Positions 1-8,894 of a stretch of 64,000 nt of DNA are shown here, in pieces; position 1 is the first letter of the stretch; each line of letters starts with the position of its first letter. The stretch comes from Thiomicrorhabdus sp965602805 (GTDB taxonomy: Bacteria; Pseudomonadota; Gammaproteobacteria; Thiomicrospirales; Thiomicrospiraceae): NCBI GenBank assembly GCA_965602805.1, contig CBFCZK010000002.1:1-64000 (forward strand), given 5' to 3'. Below the pieces are notes generated by a model. The model did not search any database and was not told the DNA's origin. It worked only from the letters and a program-made list of their open reading frames with translations. Both the position numbers and the translations under genes were made by a program.

Positions 1-180
1 TGAAATGCATTTTAGCATCTCTATTTAGGTGGCCAAAATTACTGTACCACTACAGGAGGACGCTAATGTAGCATCCGTCAAAAATGGGATAATTGCTCTA
101 TGAAGAGTCTAGTACTCTAAGGCCTTATCAGGCTATAAATTAAACCTGTATATTCAATTCCTTAGATAAACTCCTATGAC
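1..180. other. Non-coding left edge, possible IS end
   Basis: I see no convincing gene here. The stretch holds the 12-mer GTACCACTACAG at 44-55, which recurs exactly at 10037-10048, where an integrase gene is broken. That pattern suggests the end of a mobile element, but no transposase is visible in this stretch. Downstream of the importer remnant on the minus strand there is no clear terminator. Confidence 0.3.
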
Positions 181-975
181 CTAACTCGTCTGATAAAAAG
201 GTTTTCCCAAGCCTACTGGCACAGGACTAAAGCGATTATTACCTTCTCTTGAAATAATGACCAATACAATGATAGTGGCTAAGTAAGGCAACATCGATAG
301 GAATTCTGATGGAATTGAAACACTGCCTAACGCCTGACCATGCAGTTGCAGAATGGTAATCCCGCCAAACATGTAAGCCCCCATCAATACTCTTGATGGC
401 ATCCAAGTTGCAAAAACAACAAGTGCAATCGCAATCCAACCTCTTCCTGCCGTCATATTTTCAGCCCACATTGGGGAGTAAGAAAGCGATAAAAAGGTTC
501 CTGCAACGCCACTCATTGCGCCACCAAAAATAACCGCCATATAGCGAATTTTAATCACCGGATAACCGATGGAGTGAGCCGCTTCTGCATTCTCACCTAC
601 CGCTCTTAGAATCAAACCATATCGGGTTTTATTTAAGAACCAGAAAAGAGCAAACACCATGATAAGTGATACATAAACCAAAATATCACGCTGAAATAAC
701 AGTGGGCCAACCACAGGTAAATCAGAGAGATAGGGCAGGTTTAATTTAGGCAGTCCAGCATAAGCAACACCAACAAGATCTTTGCCTAACAAGGAACTTA
801 AGCCGACCCCAAAGATCGTTAACGCTAAACCTGTAGCAACTTGGTTGGCTTGCAGCGTTAAGGTCAAAAAGGCAAAAATTAGCGCTAAGGACATACCCGC
901 AAGAATCCCTCCTAACACACCTAACGTTGCACTATCTGTAGTGTGGACTATTTGAAAAGCGATAACGGCACCGCC
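181..975 (-). pseudogene. NupQ-type ABC importer permease, 5' end deleted
   Basis: About 264 codons of an inner-membrane permease of the nucleoside (BmpA-NupOPQ) ABC importer family are readable, ending at the stop at 181. It is hydrophobic throughout, with the family-typical stretch around QANQVATGLALTIFGVG. Family members are usually about 305 residues with an N-terminal segment that is absent here. The frame opens at about 967-976, directly inside the upstream permease remnant, so a deletion has joined the 5' part of one permease gene to the interior of the other. An internal ATG (918) could give a shorter protein, but without the ATPase and the partner permease it should not transport. 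The family assignment is from sequence memory and fairly sure; the pseudogene status is inferred. Confidence 0.75.
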
Positions 976-1172
976 TTTACGCCTAGCTCACCTAAACCAT
1001 ATAAACTGGAAAGCGGCTCAATAAAAAATACATATAAGCCGTGCAACGGATTGTGCCCCATATAGGCAAAAATCACGGCACCCGAAATCAACGTCATTAT
1101 GATTGCAATAATCGGTGAAAAATAACTCAGAACGACAGAAGGTGTTTATCTAGCTTCTAACTTGATATTCAT
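948..1172 (-). pseudogene. NupP-type ABC permease, N-terminal fragment
   Basis: Reading the minus strand from the ATG at 1172 gives the start of a NupP-like permease: MNIKLEAR, then a TAA at codon 9, then an open stretch typical of the first membrane helix and loop (YFSPIIAIIMTLISGA ... HNPLHGLYVFFIEPL). About 70 codons in, it runs out of frame into the neighbouring permease remnant and stops at 948-950. There are thus two lesions, a nonsense codon and a fusion deletion. The start overlaps the stop of the upstream ATPase remnant by ATGA, the original operon arrangement. It cannot make a functional permease. Confidence 0.75.
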
Positions 1173-1345
1173 GCTGATACTCCCTCTTGTATTGATTGTC
1201 TTTTCAGTAGCTCAACCCCACTCATTAACAACCCTATCTCTTCTCTACTAATCTCTGTACAGCCATAAAACTCGGATAAAACGCCTTCATAGATAACGCT
1301 AATAGAGTCACATACTTCAAGTGGTTGTACATGACTAGATTCAAA
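1169..1345 (-). pseudogene. NupO-type ABC ATPase, C-terminal fragment
   Basis: About 58 codons ending at the TGA at 1169-1171 match the extreme C terminus of the ATPase of nucleoside-type ABC importers (ISVIYEGVLS ... EEIGLLMSG). The Walker motifs and the rest of the ATPase are gone. An in-frame stop and the 3' end of eutR lie immediately upstream, so a rearrangement junction falls at about 1345-1361. With the two permease remnants it shows that an importer operon once stood here in the order ATPase, permease, permease. Confidence 0.65.
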
Positions 1346-1360
1346 AACAATTTATAAAAT

Positions 1361-2311
1361 TCACAAGGCTTTTCGAAGAGTTTGTGATGGAGACTCTCCA
1401 AATGTTTTTTTATAATCATGGCTAAATTGTCCAGCGTGGGTGAACCCCCACTTTTCAGCGTTTTCAGTTACCGTACTATCTTTGTCCGCATTTTTTAGGG
1501 CTCTCCGTACTTGATTGAGCCGTGTCAATCGCAAAAACTGTAAAGGACTGTACCCCAAAATAGTTTCAAAACTATATTGTAATGTTCGACGGCTCACATA
1601 AGCAATTTGACACAACTCAGTGATCGTGACCGGTAATTGTTGATGACTTTTCATATACTCTTTTACACGTTCAACAACCACCTTACGATGCTGATAGCTT
1701 GGGAGGAGTTTTGGCGGGTTTGCTTCATTAGGCAACGCATTCAGTAAGCAGGTCATCAACAAGTCTTCTCGAATATGCGAATCCATTTTATGAGAGGACT
1801 CATCCATAATTGTGCTTAAACAGGACTTTAGCATCATCAGTTTTTGAGGGGATAGTTCAAGCGTTGGGCTTTTAAAAATATCCCACTCTCTTAATTTAAC
1901 GCCTTGTAAACTAGCCATCCGGTTTAATAACTCACTTTCAAGAACCACTCCATAAATCTGAAAATTTTCTGGGGTAACCAGCTCAAAGGATTGATCTCCT
2001 GATCGAGTTGCCAAGCTATTAGGCGTTAAATTTTGCCCGTTAATCCGAAAATTTGAATCCCCTTCTAATGGAATACCAAACCAAATCGCATCTGTCCATA
2101 TTTGACATTGTTGGCGTAATGCTCTGCTAGTTTCCTCTTTAAAAACATGAAGGTTACGGCTTGTTAACTTGTCCACACACCCATAAAAACAGCCGTCACT
2201 CATTTGATCATATTCTTGTAACCAATTTGTCAGGCTACCGGCTTGCTGATCCAGATCATCTGTTCTCAATGTGCACCTACTTAGTGCACTATTTATTTCA
2301 AAACTACTCAT
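1361..2311 (-). CDS. eutR: AraC-family regulator of ethanolamine utilisation, EutR-like
   Basis: 316 residues. The C-terminal third (about 215-312) is an AraC/XylS double helix-turn-helix domain, with the first helix pair around VTITELCQIAYVSRRTLQYSF and the second around TENAEKWGFTHAGQFSHDYK. The N-terminal part is a less conserved sensing domain. It is divergent from eutB with a 176-bp shared upstream region, the usual position of EutR, which in enterobacteria activates eut genes in response to ethanolamine plus adenosylcobalamin (established for Salmonella and E. coli). Here it probably controls eutBC and eat. The reading frame is intact although the target operon is damaged. Assignment as EutR rests on context plus family resemblance. 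Confidence 0.8.
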   Translation of the reverse strand: MSSFEINSALSRCTLRTDDLDQQAGSLTNWLQEYDQMSDGCFYGCVDKLTSRNLHVFKEETSRALRQQCQIWTDAIWFGIPLEGDSNFRINGQNLTPNSLATRSGDQSFELVTPENFQIYGVVLESELLNRMASLQGVKLREWDIFKSPTLELSPQKLMMLKSCLSTIMDESSHKMDSHIREDLLMTCLLNALPNEANPPKLLPSYQHRKVVVERVKEYMKSHQQLPVTITELCQIAYVSRRTLQYSFETILGYSPLQFLRLTRLNQVRRALKNADKDSTVTENAEKWGFTHAGQFSHDYKKTFGESPSQTLRKAL

Positions 2312-2487
2312 TATCTAGCCCACAATATTCATAAACAATGTCAATAATAAAATATTACCAAAATAACCAGTTGTTTTATATCGGCTTTTTGTCATTTGCT
2401 AAAATTCGATAATCAAAAGGAACAACTCTCGCTTGTAAGCAGGCAAGCAACTTTTATTCCCCCTTAATGTTTTAGAGTAAAACCTAT
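2312..2487. promoter_or_regulatory. Divergent eutR/eutB control region
   Basis: An AT-rich 176-bp gap lies between the divergent starts of eutR and eutB. It must hold both promoters and probably the EutR site. I see no convincing sigma-70 or sigma-54 hexamer pair and no obvious symmetric operator. The eutB ribosome site is weak (GAGTAAAACCTAT before the ATG). The role is inferred from position only. Confidence 0.4.
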
Positions 2488-3894
2488 ATGAGCCAAAATT
2501 ACCAATACACCTTAGGAGAGCATCGCTACCAATTTAAAAACCTTGGCGATTTGATGGCTAAAGCGACGCCGGCAAAATCCGGAGATCGACTTGCCGGAGT
2601 GATTGCACTGTCTGCTGAACATCGTGCGGCAGCTCAAATGGCGCTCGCTGATTTACCACTTAAAACGTTTTTAAACGAGGCTATTATTCCTTATGAGACG
2701 GATGAAATTACGCGCTTAATATTAGATGAGCATGATGAAAAGGCTTTCTCTACAATTTCTCATTTAACGGTGGGTGATTTCCGTAACTGGTTGCTCAGTG
2801 ATAAGGCCACTTCTGAAGTTCTTAAACAGATTCGCTTAGGCGTTACTCCAGAAATGGCCGCTGCTGTTAGTAAAATAATGCGTAATCAAGACTTAATTCT
2901 GGTGGCTAAAAAATGCCATGTCACTACGGCCTTTCGCAATACGATTGGCTTACCTAATCGCTTATCAACACGCTTGCAACCCAACCATCCAACCGATGAT
3001 GTTAATGGCATTGCCGCCAGTATTTTAGATGGTCTACTTTATGGCAGTGGTGATGCCGTCATCGGAATTAACCCCGCCACGGACAATGTTGCGCAAGCAG
3101 TGAAGCTCATGAAGCTCATGGACGAGGTCATTCAAACCTATCAAATTCCAACCCAATCTTGTGTACTCACCCATGTGACGAATACCTTAGAAGCCATTGA
3201 ACTTGGTGCGCCAGTAGACTTAGTTTTTCAATCCATTGGTGGAACGGAGGCTACAAATAGTAGTTTTGGATTTAATTTAAATACCATCGCGGAGGCTCAA
3301 GAAGCCGCTCTGTCTTTAAAGCGCGGTACGGTTGGCAATAATGTCATGTATTTCGAAACTGGCCAAGGTAGTTCTCTTTCGGCCAATGCTCATCATGGTA
3401 TCGACCAGCAAACCTGTGAAACTCGAGCCTATGCGGTAGCCCGTAAGTTTTCACCGCTATTAGTGAACACGGTTGTGGGATTTATTGGGCCGGAATACTT
3501 ATTTGACGGCAAGGAAATTACCCGAGCAGGCCTAGAAGACCACTTTTGCGGCAAGCTATTAGGTCTTCCGATGGGGTGTGATGTCTGCTACACCAATCAT
3601 GCTGAAGCCGACCAAAATGACATGGACAATCTCCTTACCCTTTTAGGCGTTGCTGGCTGCTCATTTGTAATGGGCATTCCTGGGTCTGACGACATCATGC
3701 TCAACTATCAAACCACCTCTTTTCACGATGCACTCTACGCGCGTCGAGTGCTTGGGTTAAAAGCAGCACCTGAGTTTGAAAAATGGCTAATGGATATGGC
3801 TATTTTTAAAGACATTGACCAAGTGATTCTCCCTAACGACATCCCAAATTCCTTTAAGCACGCTTTAAAAGCAGTGCCAAAAGGAAGTATATGA
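2488..3894 (+). CDS. eutB: Ethanolamine ammonia-lyase large subunit EutB
   Basis: 468 residues, close to the family's usual 450-465. EutB is the TIM-barrel catalytic subunit of adenosylcobalamin-dependent ethanolamine ammonia-lyase, which turns ethanolamine into acetaldehyde and ammonia. The whole length reads as a typical EutB, including the stretch GDAVIGINPATDN and the glycine-rich YFETGQGSSLSANAHHG. It overlaps eutC by 4 bp (ATGA), as expected for two subunits made together. No microcompartment shell genes are nearby, so this is the short, shell-less form of the pathway, in which acetaldehyde is handled elsewhere. B12 synthesis or uptake is not in this window. Confidence 0.95.
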   Translation: MSQNYQYTLGEHRYQFKNLGDLMAKATPAKSGDRLAGVIALSAEHRAAAQMALADLPLKTFLNEAIIPYETDEITRLILDEHDEKAFSTISHLTVGDFRNWLLSDKATSEVLKQIRLGVTPEMAAAVSKIMRNQDLILVAKKCHVTTAFRNTIGLPNRLSTRLQPNHPTDDVNGIAASILDGLLYGSGDAVIGINPATDNVAQAVKLMKLMDEVIQTYQIPTQSCVLTHVTNTLEAIELGAPVDLVFQSIGGTEATNSSFGFNLNTIAEAQEAALSLKRGTVGNNVMYFETGQGSSLSANAHHGIDQQTCETRAYAVARKFSPLLVNTVVGFIGPEYLFDGKEITRAGLEDHFCGKLLGLPMGCDVCYTNHAEADQNDMDNLLTLLGVAGCSFVMGIPGSDDIMLNYQTTSFHDALYARRVLGLKAAPEFEKWLMDMAIFKDIDQVILPNDIPNSFKHALKAVPKGSI

Positions 3895-4736
3895 ATTACA
3901 AAGACTTATCCATACCCTCCTCTTCTGAGGAAATTATTGAAAACCCTTGGCGTTTACTACGCGCCTTTACTGATGCGAGAATTGGCTTGGGAAGAACAGG
4001 GGTAAGTTTACCCACCAATGAAATGCTAGCTTTTCAGTTGGCTCATGCACAAGCGAAGGATGCTGTGCACCTTCCCTTAGACGTTAAAGCCTTGACCTCT
4101 CAGTTAACCGCACTGCAACCCCAGGCAGAGCTCTTCACCTTACACAGCCAAGCCGAAGATCGATTTACCTACTTACAAAGACCCGACCTAGGAAAAAGAC
4201 TTAATGAAACGTCACGCTTTGCATTAATGAAGGACTCTAGAGAGCATGAATTCCTATACGACTTAGCCATTGTTGTTGTGGATGGCCTTTCCTCCAAAGC
4301 CGTACAGCAAAACGCCGCTCCATTTATAGAAAGCTTATTCCAAGACATTAAAAACACACCGGCATTAACTAAAATCCGTATGGCACCTTTATGCATCGTA
4401 GAACAAGGACGGGTGGCCATTGGCGATGAAATTGGCGAACTGCTAAACGCACAAATGGTAATTATTTTAATCGGAGAACGCCCCGGATTAAGTTCTCCAG
4501 ATAGTCTAGGACTCTATCTTACTTGGCAGCCGAAGGTCGGGCTGAATGATTCGCAAAGAAATTGCATTTCCAATATTAGACCTGCTGGACTGATTTACAA
4601 AAATGCGAGTCAAAAAGCACTGTATTTAATTCAAGAATCACATCGCTTGAAACTTTCAGGCGTTAACTTAAAGGATCGAAGCCATGAAAAAACAATAAAA
4701 CATGAAAAAGAAAAGATAAACTTTTTAACTGAATAA
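3891..4736 (+). CDS. eutC: Ethanolamine ammonia-lyase small subunit EutC
   Basis: 281 residues, the usual size. EutC contributes to the cobalamin-binding site and assembles with EutB. Recognisable family parts are RIGLGRTGVSLPTNE near residue 30, YLQRPDLGKRL near residue 93, the DLAIVVVDGLS stretch near 125, and IGERPGLSSPDSLGLYLTWQP near 195. Translation is probably coupled to eutB through the ATGA overlap. The frame is intact, and the C terminus has a lysine-rich tail. The permease gene follows 23 bp downstream with its own GGAG ribosome site. Confidence 0.93.
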   Translation: MNYKDLSIPSSSEEIIENPWRLLRAFTDARIGLGRTGVSLPTNEMLAFQLAHAQAKDAVHLPLDVKALTSQLTALQPQAELFTLHSQAEDRFTYLQRPDLGKRLNETSRFALMKDSREHEFLYDLAIVVVDGLSSKAVQQNAAPFIESLFQDIKNTPALTKIRMAPLCIVEQGRVAIGDEIGELLNAQMVIILIGERPGLSSPDSLGLYLTWQPKVGLNDSQRNCISNIRPAGLIYKNASQKALYLIQESHRLKLSGVNLKDRSHEKTIKHEKEKINFLTE

Positions 4737-5442
4737 TTTTAGCACTGGAGTCTAGAACTATGGAAACACAAACAAATCAGGAATATTATGCCAAACGGCA
4801 GCTTAAGGGCGGCACTGCGGGCTGGTTTTTACTGGCCGGACTGGGGGTGTCTTATGTCATTTCCGGTGATTTTGCGGGCTGGAACTTTGGGATAGCACAA
4901 GCTGGCTGGGGTGGCTTTGCCATTGCAGCCGTTCTTATGGCTATTATGTACTTAACCCTTGTTTTATCACTGGCAGAAATGTCATCCGCTATCCCCACAG
5001 CAGGAGGTGGCTATGGTTTTGCCCGTCAAGCCTTGGGCTCAACAGCAGGTTACATGACAGGGCTGGCCGTTCTAATTGAATATGCTTTAGCGCCCGCCGC
5101 TATTGTCATATTCATAGGATCCGCGTTTGAAGCTCTCACAGGATTTAACGGTATATGGGTCTACGCCATGTTCTATCTAGTCTTTGTCGGCATTCATTTG
5201 ATGGGTGTGGGTGAGGCGTTAAAGATTATGATGGTCATTAGTGGTTTAGCAGTATTTGCGATTATTGCGACGGGCGTTGTATTATTTAGTAGTTTTGATT
5301 CTGCAAATCTATTCAACATTCCAGTGACTGAAGCCGTAGGAGCCACTGAGTTTTTACCCTTAGGTGTCAACACCAGTTTAAATTTGACCCCTTTTAGGCT
5401 TAAATCACCGTTTTAATATTGACCCCTTAAGGTGGTTGGTTT

Positions 5443-6216
5443 TTAGTTAATAATGGACGGCTTCACGCCTATTTTTGCTTTGTCTTTCAGGCGATAACTT
5501 TCACCACTGATTTGTACGATATGCGAATGATGAAGTAATCGATCTAACATCGCTGCCGTCAGTGTTTGGTCATTCGCAAAAGCACTTGCCCATTGGGTAA
5601 AGGGTAAATTGCTGGTTAAGATGATACTGCCATGCTCATACCGTTTAGCAATCACATTAAAAAACAGATTGGCTTCTTCTCTTCCAAAAGGTAAGTAACC
5701 TATCTCATCAATGATGAGTAATTTAGGTGCCAGTACGCTGCGTTGCAGGTAGGCTTTTAGCTTGCCTTGTTTTTGTGCTGTAGACAGTTGCAACATGAGA
5801 TCTGCTGCACTGATAAACCGAGTTTTCATGCCAGCCATAATCGCCTTATACCCTAAGGCTATGGCAAGATGCGTTTTACCGACTCCGCTTGGACCGAGTA
5901 GAATGATGTTTTCAGTTCTTTCGATAAACGCTAGGCTAGACAACTCTGTAATCTGTGCTCGCGGTGCTCCTGAGGCAAACTGGTAGTCAAAGCCTTCTAG
6001 AGTTTTGATAGAGGGTAAGCTGGCGAAGCGCAACAAGGTCGTCTGAGTTCGAGTATGACGTGCTTGCTGTTCAGTATTGAGCAGTTTCTCCATAAAGTCG
6101 GCATAACTGCCTTCTGATTCTAAAACCTGCTTGGCAACGGCTGGCCACTCATTGGCCATAGACGCCAGACCAAGTTGTTCACACTGATGGGCGATGCGCT
6201 CTAGTTGTAGGTTCAT
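5443..6216 (-). CDS. istB: IS21-family helper ATPase IstB
   Basis: 257 residues, standard for IstB, the AAA+ ATPase that helps the IS21 transposase choose and capture target DNA. The Walker A motif GPSGVGKT is at 108-115, followed by Walker B in LLIIDEIGYL, and a sensor-like SNLPF near 202. The helical N-terminal region (about 1-60) is the usual IstA-interaction part. Its start overlaps the istA stop by 4 bp, so translation is probably coupled. It is complete, with no visible lesion. Confidence 0.95.
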   Translation of the reverse strand: MNLQLERIAHQCEQLGLASMANEWPAVAKQVLESEGSYADFMEKLLNTEQQARHTRTQTTLLRFASLPSIKTLEGFDYQFASGAPRAQITELSSLAFIERTENIILLGPSGVGKTHLAIALGYKAIMAGMKTRFISAADLMLQLSTAQKQGKLKAYLQRSVLAPKLLIIDEIGYLPFGREEANLFFNVIAKRYEHGSIILTSNLPFTQWASAFANDQTLTAAMLDRLLHHSHIVQISGESYRLKDKAKIGVKPSIIN

Positions 6217-7235
6217 AGAAAACTCCCATGCAGTTGGGCATAATTTGATAATGGGTGTTGAAAGCTTTCATATGGAATGGGCACCGTCGTTTGACTAACA
6301 ATAACGTCAACATAATCTTGCTTAATGTTTGGCAAAGGCAATAAGTGATGGCGTTCGTTATCGAGTAAAACCTGAGGCTTTTGTTCGGTGGTTCCATGAA
6401 TGCGTTGATGGGCCACTTCTTGTAACCATGGACCTATATGACCATTGGCCACCTGTGCATCTAATATTAAACCGGATTGCTTCAACCTGGCCGCTAAAGG
6501 CGTTATAAAACTGTTTTTGAGATAGTGGTTAAAGCGTTCCACTTTACCTTTGGTTTTGGCGCGATAAGGCCGGCAGACTTTAAGCCTAAAACCATAGTCT
6601 TTAGACAGCTGTAACATATTATTATTCCAGCGATGCTCACCTTCAGCATAAGCATCTCTCTCAATAATGATGGCTTTGGCATTATCGCAGAGCAGTTCTT
6701 TAGGAACACCTTCGAAAAAGTGAAAAGCTTCCGTAATACCCTCAATCCAAGCGGCTTCTTTTTCATTATCAAAAAACTGAACATAAGTGGCGCGACTGTA
6801 ACCTAACGTTGCGACAAACGCTTTAAGCGTCTGTCTGCCACGGCGAATGGTCGTGAAGTCTATTTGCATTTGTACTCCAGGTTCGGTTTCAAAACGAATG
6901 AGTGGTTCTGAAGTGGTTTGTTTAAAGGGCAATATAAACTCACGTAAGACGGTAATACCGCCGCTGTAGCCTTGTTCTTGAACTTCTCTTAAAAGCACGA
7001 CTCCTGGAATCCAATGCGGTTTAGCGGCATCGATGCGTTCTAATAAATAGGGTTTAAACGCATCCAATTTAGTGGGCTTGGTGCTTCTGGCTTTGTAAGC
7101 GGGCATGGCGTTTGACTGTTTTAGGTATTTTCTGACAGTATTGCGAGAAATGCCTAGTTTTCTGGAAATGGCTTTGATACCTAATCCTTGTCGGGATAAT
7201 ACTTGAATATCCACAAATGACTCCTTGGTTAGCAT
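6213..7235 (-). CDS. istA: IS21-family transposase IstA
   Basis: 340 residues. An N-terminal helix-turn-helix is at about 17-38 (GIKAISRKLGISRNTVRKYL). It is followed by a retroviral-integrase-type catalytic core with candidate DDE residues D126 (QIDFT), D184 (LLCDNAKA) and E233 (KGKVERF). It cuts and joins the element ends together with IstB. It starts 86 bp inside the element's right end, so the promoter probably lies in the repeat-bearing terminus. The length is near the short end for the family but all catalytic parts are present. Confidence 0.94.
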   Translation of the reverse strand: MLTKESFVDIQVLSRQGLGIKAISRKLGISRNTVRKYLKQSNAMPAYKARSTKPTKLDAFKPYLLERIDAAKPHWIPGVVLLREVQEQGYSGGITVLREFILPFKQTTSEPLIRFETEPGVQMQIDFTTIRRGRQTLKAFVATLGYSRATYVQFFDNEKEAAWIEGITEAFHFFEGVPKELLCDNAKAIIIERDAYAEGEHRWNNNMLQLSKDYGFRLKVCRPYRAKTKGKVERFNHYLKNSFITPLAARLKQSGLILDAQVANGHIGPWLQEVAHQRIHGTTEQKPQVLLDNERHHLLPLPNIKQDYVDVIVSQTTVPIPYESFQHPLSNYAQLHGSFL

Positions 7236-8224
7236 AGTGACGGCCTAAAAGGCCTATATGTTACCTTAGGGGGTCAACTTTCAAACGGTGTTAGGGGGTC
7301 ATTTTTGCACCGTTGGTGACACTTAGGTTGGTACGGTGTTTGGGCAGCATTACCCTTTGCTATGTGGTTATTTTTAGCGATTGAAGGTGTTCCTTTGGCG
7401 GCAGAAGAAGCCAAAGATCCTGCTAAAGACGTTCCAAAAGGGATTATTGCAGCCATGTTGTTCTTATTGTTCACTGCAGTACTCGTCGTCTTTTTATTAG
7501 CCGGTTCTGCAGGTGCTGACATGATTAGTAAAAGCGCGGTTCCTTTAGTAGATGCCTTAAATGCCAATGGCAACGCTAATCTTGCGACATTAGTAAATGT
7601 TTTAGGACTTGCTGGACTCATCGCGTCTTTCTTCTCTATTATCTACGGTTACAGCCGTTTGATTTTTGCACTCTCTAGAGCAGGTTATCTACCAAGATCA
7701 CTGTCTTTAACCACTGAGAATAAAAAGGTACCTGCACGTGCACTCATTATTCCTGGAATTTTTGGATTTTTAGTTTCTCTGAGTGGAGAAGGTGATTTAA
7801 TTTTAGCCATGGCTGTAGTTGGTGCAACCGTTTCTTATGCATTAATGGCTTACAGTCATATCGTTTTAAGACTCACACAACCAGACCTTCCACGTCCCTA
7901 TAAAACACCCGGAGGCATCTTCACATCTGGAATTGCATTAGTGTTGTCTTTAATTGCATTAACGGGTGTTTATGCTTTTGATCCAAGAGCTTTCTTTTAC
8001 ACCATGGTTTTATTCGCAATTGGTGCGGCTTATTACTTTGGTTATAGCAAAAACCATTTGGTAGCACACAGTGCGGAGGAAGAGTTTGAAATGTTGGCAA
8101 AAGCACAGGAAGAATTAGACGTTAGCTATCAAAAGTCGACCAGCTAACATATCGTAAAATCGAAAGAAGAACTGATTGTTTTCACGAATACCTGATTTGG
8201 CATTCTGAACCCCAATCCCGAACA

Positions 8225-8270
8225 GATTAATGCGGCTGTTGAATTTTTCACCAACCGCATTAATCTTTTC
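8225..8270 (+). terminator. Rho-independent terminator of the eut/eat operon
   Basis: Perfect 11-bp arms GATTAATGCGG (8225-8235) and CCGCATTAATC (8255-8265) enclose a 19-nt loop and are followed by TTTTC. It lies 77 bp after the permease stop, so it would end the eutB-eutC-eat transcript. Confidence 0.75.
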
Positions 8271-8400
8271 TTACACAAACTTCTTGCTACAAAGTTTTTA
8301 AGAAGAATCTCCATAAAAGCCCTCACGTATCACGATAAATTTCAAAATTGGAATCAATCGCCTATCTATATCTCGTAAACACAACTTAATCGTGTACTAG

Positions 8401-8517
8401 ATAATCTCAATCCTCCTTGCGTTATCACTTCACTTAGCTGATATGACAACCCTTGCTCTAGAGACAGGACTTAGAGAATCAAACGTCACCCTACTTCGTT
8501 GGGAACGAGTTGAATTG
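8401..8517 (+). pseudogene. Tyrosine recombinase fragment (core, arginine box)
   Basis: Thirty-nine open codons read ...HLADMTTLALETGLRES then NVTLLRWERVEL, the stretch around the first catalytic arginine (TGLRESNV) of phage-type tyrosine integrases. It is preceded by an in-frame stop and followed by an IS3-type end sequence at 8523. The matching C-terminal part appears 1.5 kb downstream (10038-10484), but the two overlap by about five homologous codons (WERVEL versus LEQIDL) and differ in sequence. They may therefore come from different integrases or from an old, diverged duplication. Confidence 0.7.
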
Positions 8518-8522
8518 TGTTG

Positions 8523-8549
8523 TGTTCTGGTCAAGCAAAAGTGGACACC
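8523..8549. repeat. IS3-family terminal sequence
   Basis: The stretch TGTTCTGGTC...GTGGACACC is typical of IS3-family ends and sits just outside the C-terminal end of a transposase remnant. It abuts the broken integrase fragment, marking one border of the insertion. The opposite terminus was not found. Confidence 0.45.
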
Positions 8550-8569
8550 TTATCTTTACAAAGTTCATA

Positions 8570-8775
8570 CTACTTTCTAGTAGGGTGATGCATTTTAAAC
8601 AGCCAGTCATGCTTTAAGCTACCAAAACGTTCAACCACTGCATTATCCCAGCATGCCCCTACATCACCCATATAGGGAGTTATTTCAGTTTTTTGAGTAA
8701 TTATTCAATATCATACTTGTGTATTGAAGTCTCCGTTCTCATTAGACCAGATGAGTGCTCAACTCAAATACACTC
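8570..8775 (-). pseudogene. IS3-family transposase (OrfB) C-terminal remnant
   Basis: On the minus strand the last 37 codons before the TAG at 8570-8572 read MGDVGACWDNAVVERFGSL then KHDWLF, the motif around the third catalytic acid (the E of AVVERF) of IS3-family integrase-type transposases. Upstream the same frame keeps faint similarity (LIWSNENGDF) but is broken by stop codons at about 8700-8740. The rest of the element is missing. It is a decayed insertion that helps explain the split integrase. Confidence 0.75.
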
Positions 8776-8789
8776 TCTCTTTAATCGTT

Positions 8790-8826
8790 AATATTATTCA
8801 TATCAATAATTGATATGAATAATATT
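8790..8826. promoter_or_regulatory. Perfect 16-bp inverted repeat upstream of fic
   Basis: The arms AATATTATTCATATCA (8790-8805) and TGATATGAATAATATT (8811-8826) are exact inverse complements around a 5-bp centre ATAAT. It ends 68 bp before the fic start codon and has no T tract, so an operator is more likely than a terminator. The regulator is unknown. The Fic protein carries its own C-terminal winged-helix-like segment, making autoregulation an obvious possibility (inference). Confidence 0.6.
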
Positions 8827-8894
8827 GGAATCATGTCATTTTATGATACGATAACTCTCTGTTTACGACTCATATATAAAGTGCAGAGAGCGTC

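Larger units (their letters stand above)
5365..7321. mobile_element. IS21-family insertion sequence, 1957 bp
   Basis: The ends read TGTCA at 5365 and TGACA at 7321 as inverted repeats. As in other IS21 elements, each end carries several internal repeats: TTGACCCC at 5384-5391 and 5419-5426, and the complement GGGGTCA at 7270 and 7295. A 6-bp direct repeat CTTAGG flanks the element (5359-5364, 7322-7327), a size within the IS21 range. It carries istA and istB on the minus strand, opposite to the interrupted permease gene. Both transposase genes look intact, so the insertion may be recent and the element possibly mobile. Confidence 0.9.
4760..8147 (+). pseudogene. eat: Ethanolamine permease (APC family), interrupted by IS21 element
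   Basis: The gene is split. Codons 1-201 lie at 4760-5364, running past the insertion point into element sequence to a stop at 5416. The remainder continues at 7322-8147. Joining the flanks at the repeated CTTAGG (5359-5364 and 7322-7327) restores one frame through L-P-L-G-W-Y-G and gives about 474 residues, a normal length for an ethanolamine permease of the APC superfamily with about 12 membrane helices. The N-terminal YVISGDFAGWNFG and the TAGGGYGFARQ stretches are typical. Position behind eutBC fits uptake of ethanolamine. As it stands, neither half should transport, although precise excision would repair it. The distal half has an in-frame ATG at 7362. Confidence 0.88.
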
